A DNA stretch of 5,760 bases from Reyranella sp. (GTDB taxonomy: Bacteria; Pseudomonadota; Alphaproteobacteria; Reyranellales; Reyranellaceae). Shown here in pieces: positions 5,586-5,760 of the stretch (the first letter of the stretch is position 1; each line of letters begins with the position of its first letter). The position numbers and the translations under genes are program-made. The notes beneath the pieces are model-generated. The model was not told where the DNA came from. It worked only from the letters and a program-made list of their open reading frames with translations, and searched no databases. The DNA lies in the NCBI GenBank assembly GCA_030681635.1, contig JAUXRT010000480.1:1-5760 (forward strand). Reading direction: 5' to 3'.

Positions 5586-5756
5586 GCGCTCCCAATCCGA
5601 GCGCGCCCGCACCCACACCAAGTTCCACCTAGCCCGCCAGCGGCCCCCAAGCCGCTCATCGAAGCCCCCTTCCCACACACCCCAAGGCTTCGATAACCCC
5701 ACACCCAGGCGGGCTCCTAAGGAAGGCCGGTCGTTCCCCAAGCGACCGGCCTTTCG
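5586..5756 (+). ncRNA. Candidate structured small RNA with C-rich loops
   Basis: The segment folds into consecutive perfect stems: P0 GCGCTC/GAGCGC (5586-5591/5599-5604); P1 AGCCCGCC/GGCGGGCT (5631-5638/5708-5715), enclosing P2 AGCGGC/GCCGCT (5639-5644/5651-5656, flush with P1) and P3 ATCGAAGCC/GGCTTCGAT (5658-5666/5686-5694); and then a terminator hairpin. P1-P3 form a three-way junction. CCCCAAG occurs three times (5645, 5680, 5736), each time running from the 3' side of a hairpin loop into or up to the 3' stem strand. The unpaired parts are nearly free of G; 5581-5720 has 68 C and 27 G. Paired stems with G-free loops suggest an RNA whose C-rich loops are kept open, possibly to pair with G-rich ribosome sites. 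The strand is chosen from the terminator's T-run. The family is not recognised; it does not match tmRNA, RNase P, 6S or SRP RNA by eye. No clear promoter is seen. Confidence 0.45.
5723..5756 (+). terminator. Intrinsic terminator at the right end
   Basis: A perfect 11-bp stem, AAGGCCGGTCG (5723-5733) with CGACCGGCCTT (5743-5753), has a 9-nt loop TTCCCCAAG. It is followed by only a short T-run (TTTCGTATT). It would end the RNA candidate to its left. Read on the minus strand it has no comparable T-run, so rightward transcription is favoured. Confidence 0.6.
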
Positions 5757-5760
5757 TATT

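Noticed and set aside
5511..5741. 76-codon minus-strand frame at the right end
   Set aside because: It crosses the terminator hairpin and the structured RNA stems, has no ribosome site or family similarity, and changes composition midway.
1..5760. tRNA, rRNA, CRISPR array, transposase or phage genes
   Set aside because: No cloverleaf, regularly spaced repeats or recombinase-like product was seen on either strand.

Overview
The window comes from a GC-rich bacterium, most likely an alphaproteobacterium (Rhodospirillales-like at a guess). The clearest lineage marker is mmcB, a DNA-repair nuclease family known mainly from Alphaproteobacteria. The coding DNA is very GC-rich, and the paired palindromic repeat after metK resembles dispersed elements common in that class. 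I could not run any search, so the lineage is an inference.

Layout, left to right. (1) Positions 1-133 hold the last 43 codons of metK (S-adenosylmethionine synthetase). (2) A 119-bp REPIN-like double palindrome (150-268) lies between the metK stop and a well-formed intrinsic terminator (281-312). (3) A large plus-strand gene (374-2605, possibly starting at 338) encodes a complete type I secretion / peptide-exporter ATPase: a cysteine-free C39-like domain, six membrane segments and an intact ATPase domain with an LSMGQ signature. No membrane-fusion or outer-membrane partner lies beside it. (4) A 312-bp convergent intergenic region (2606-2917) holds a near-consensus promoter pointing right, two tandem intrinsic terminators directly after it (a possible very small RNA), and a set of GTGGCACA repeats able to form alternative hairpins. 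(5) A minus-strand operon runs from 5115 to 2918: a 165-aa exported Sel1-repeat protein, a 400-aa exported Sel1-repeat protein (ATGA overlap with the first), then mmcB 24 nt later. (6) Positions 5116-5760 hold no convincing protein gene. They contain the operon leader, an AT-rich block (5341-5580, 97 G+C of 240) and then a strongly C-skewed, highly structured segment (5586-5756) that looks like a small non-coding RNA ending in an intrinsic terminator.

The exporter appears to be a single-gene unit insulated by terminators on both sides. The two Sel1 proteins are predicted to act in the periplasm, probably as protein-interaction scaffolds, and share a transcript with a cytoplasmic repair nuclease; this pairing has no obvious functional explanation. 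The most novel-looking signals are the CCCCAAG-loop RNA candidate at the right end, the REPIN-like element with compensatory stem changes, and the promoter-plus-tandem-terminator unit after the exporter.
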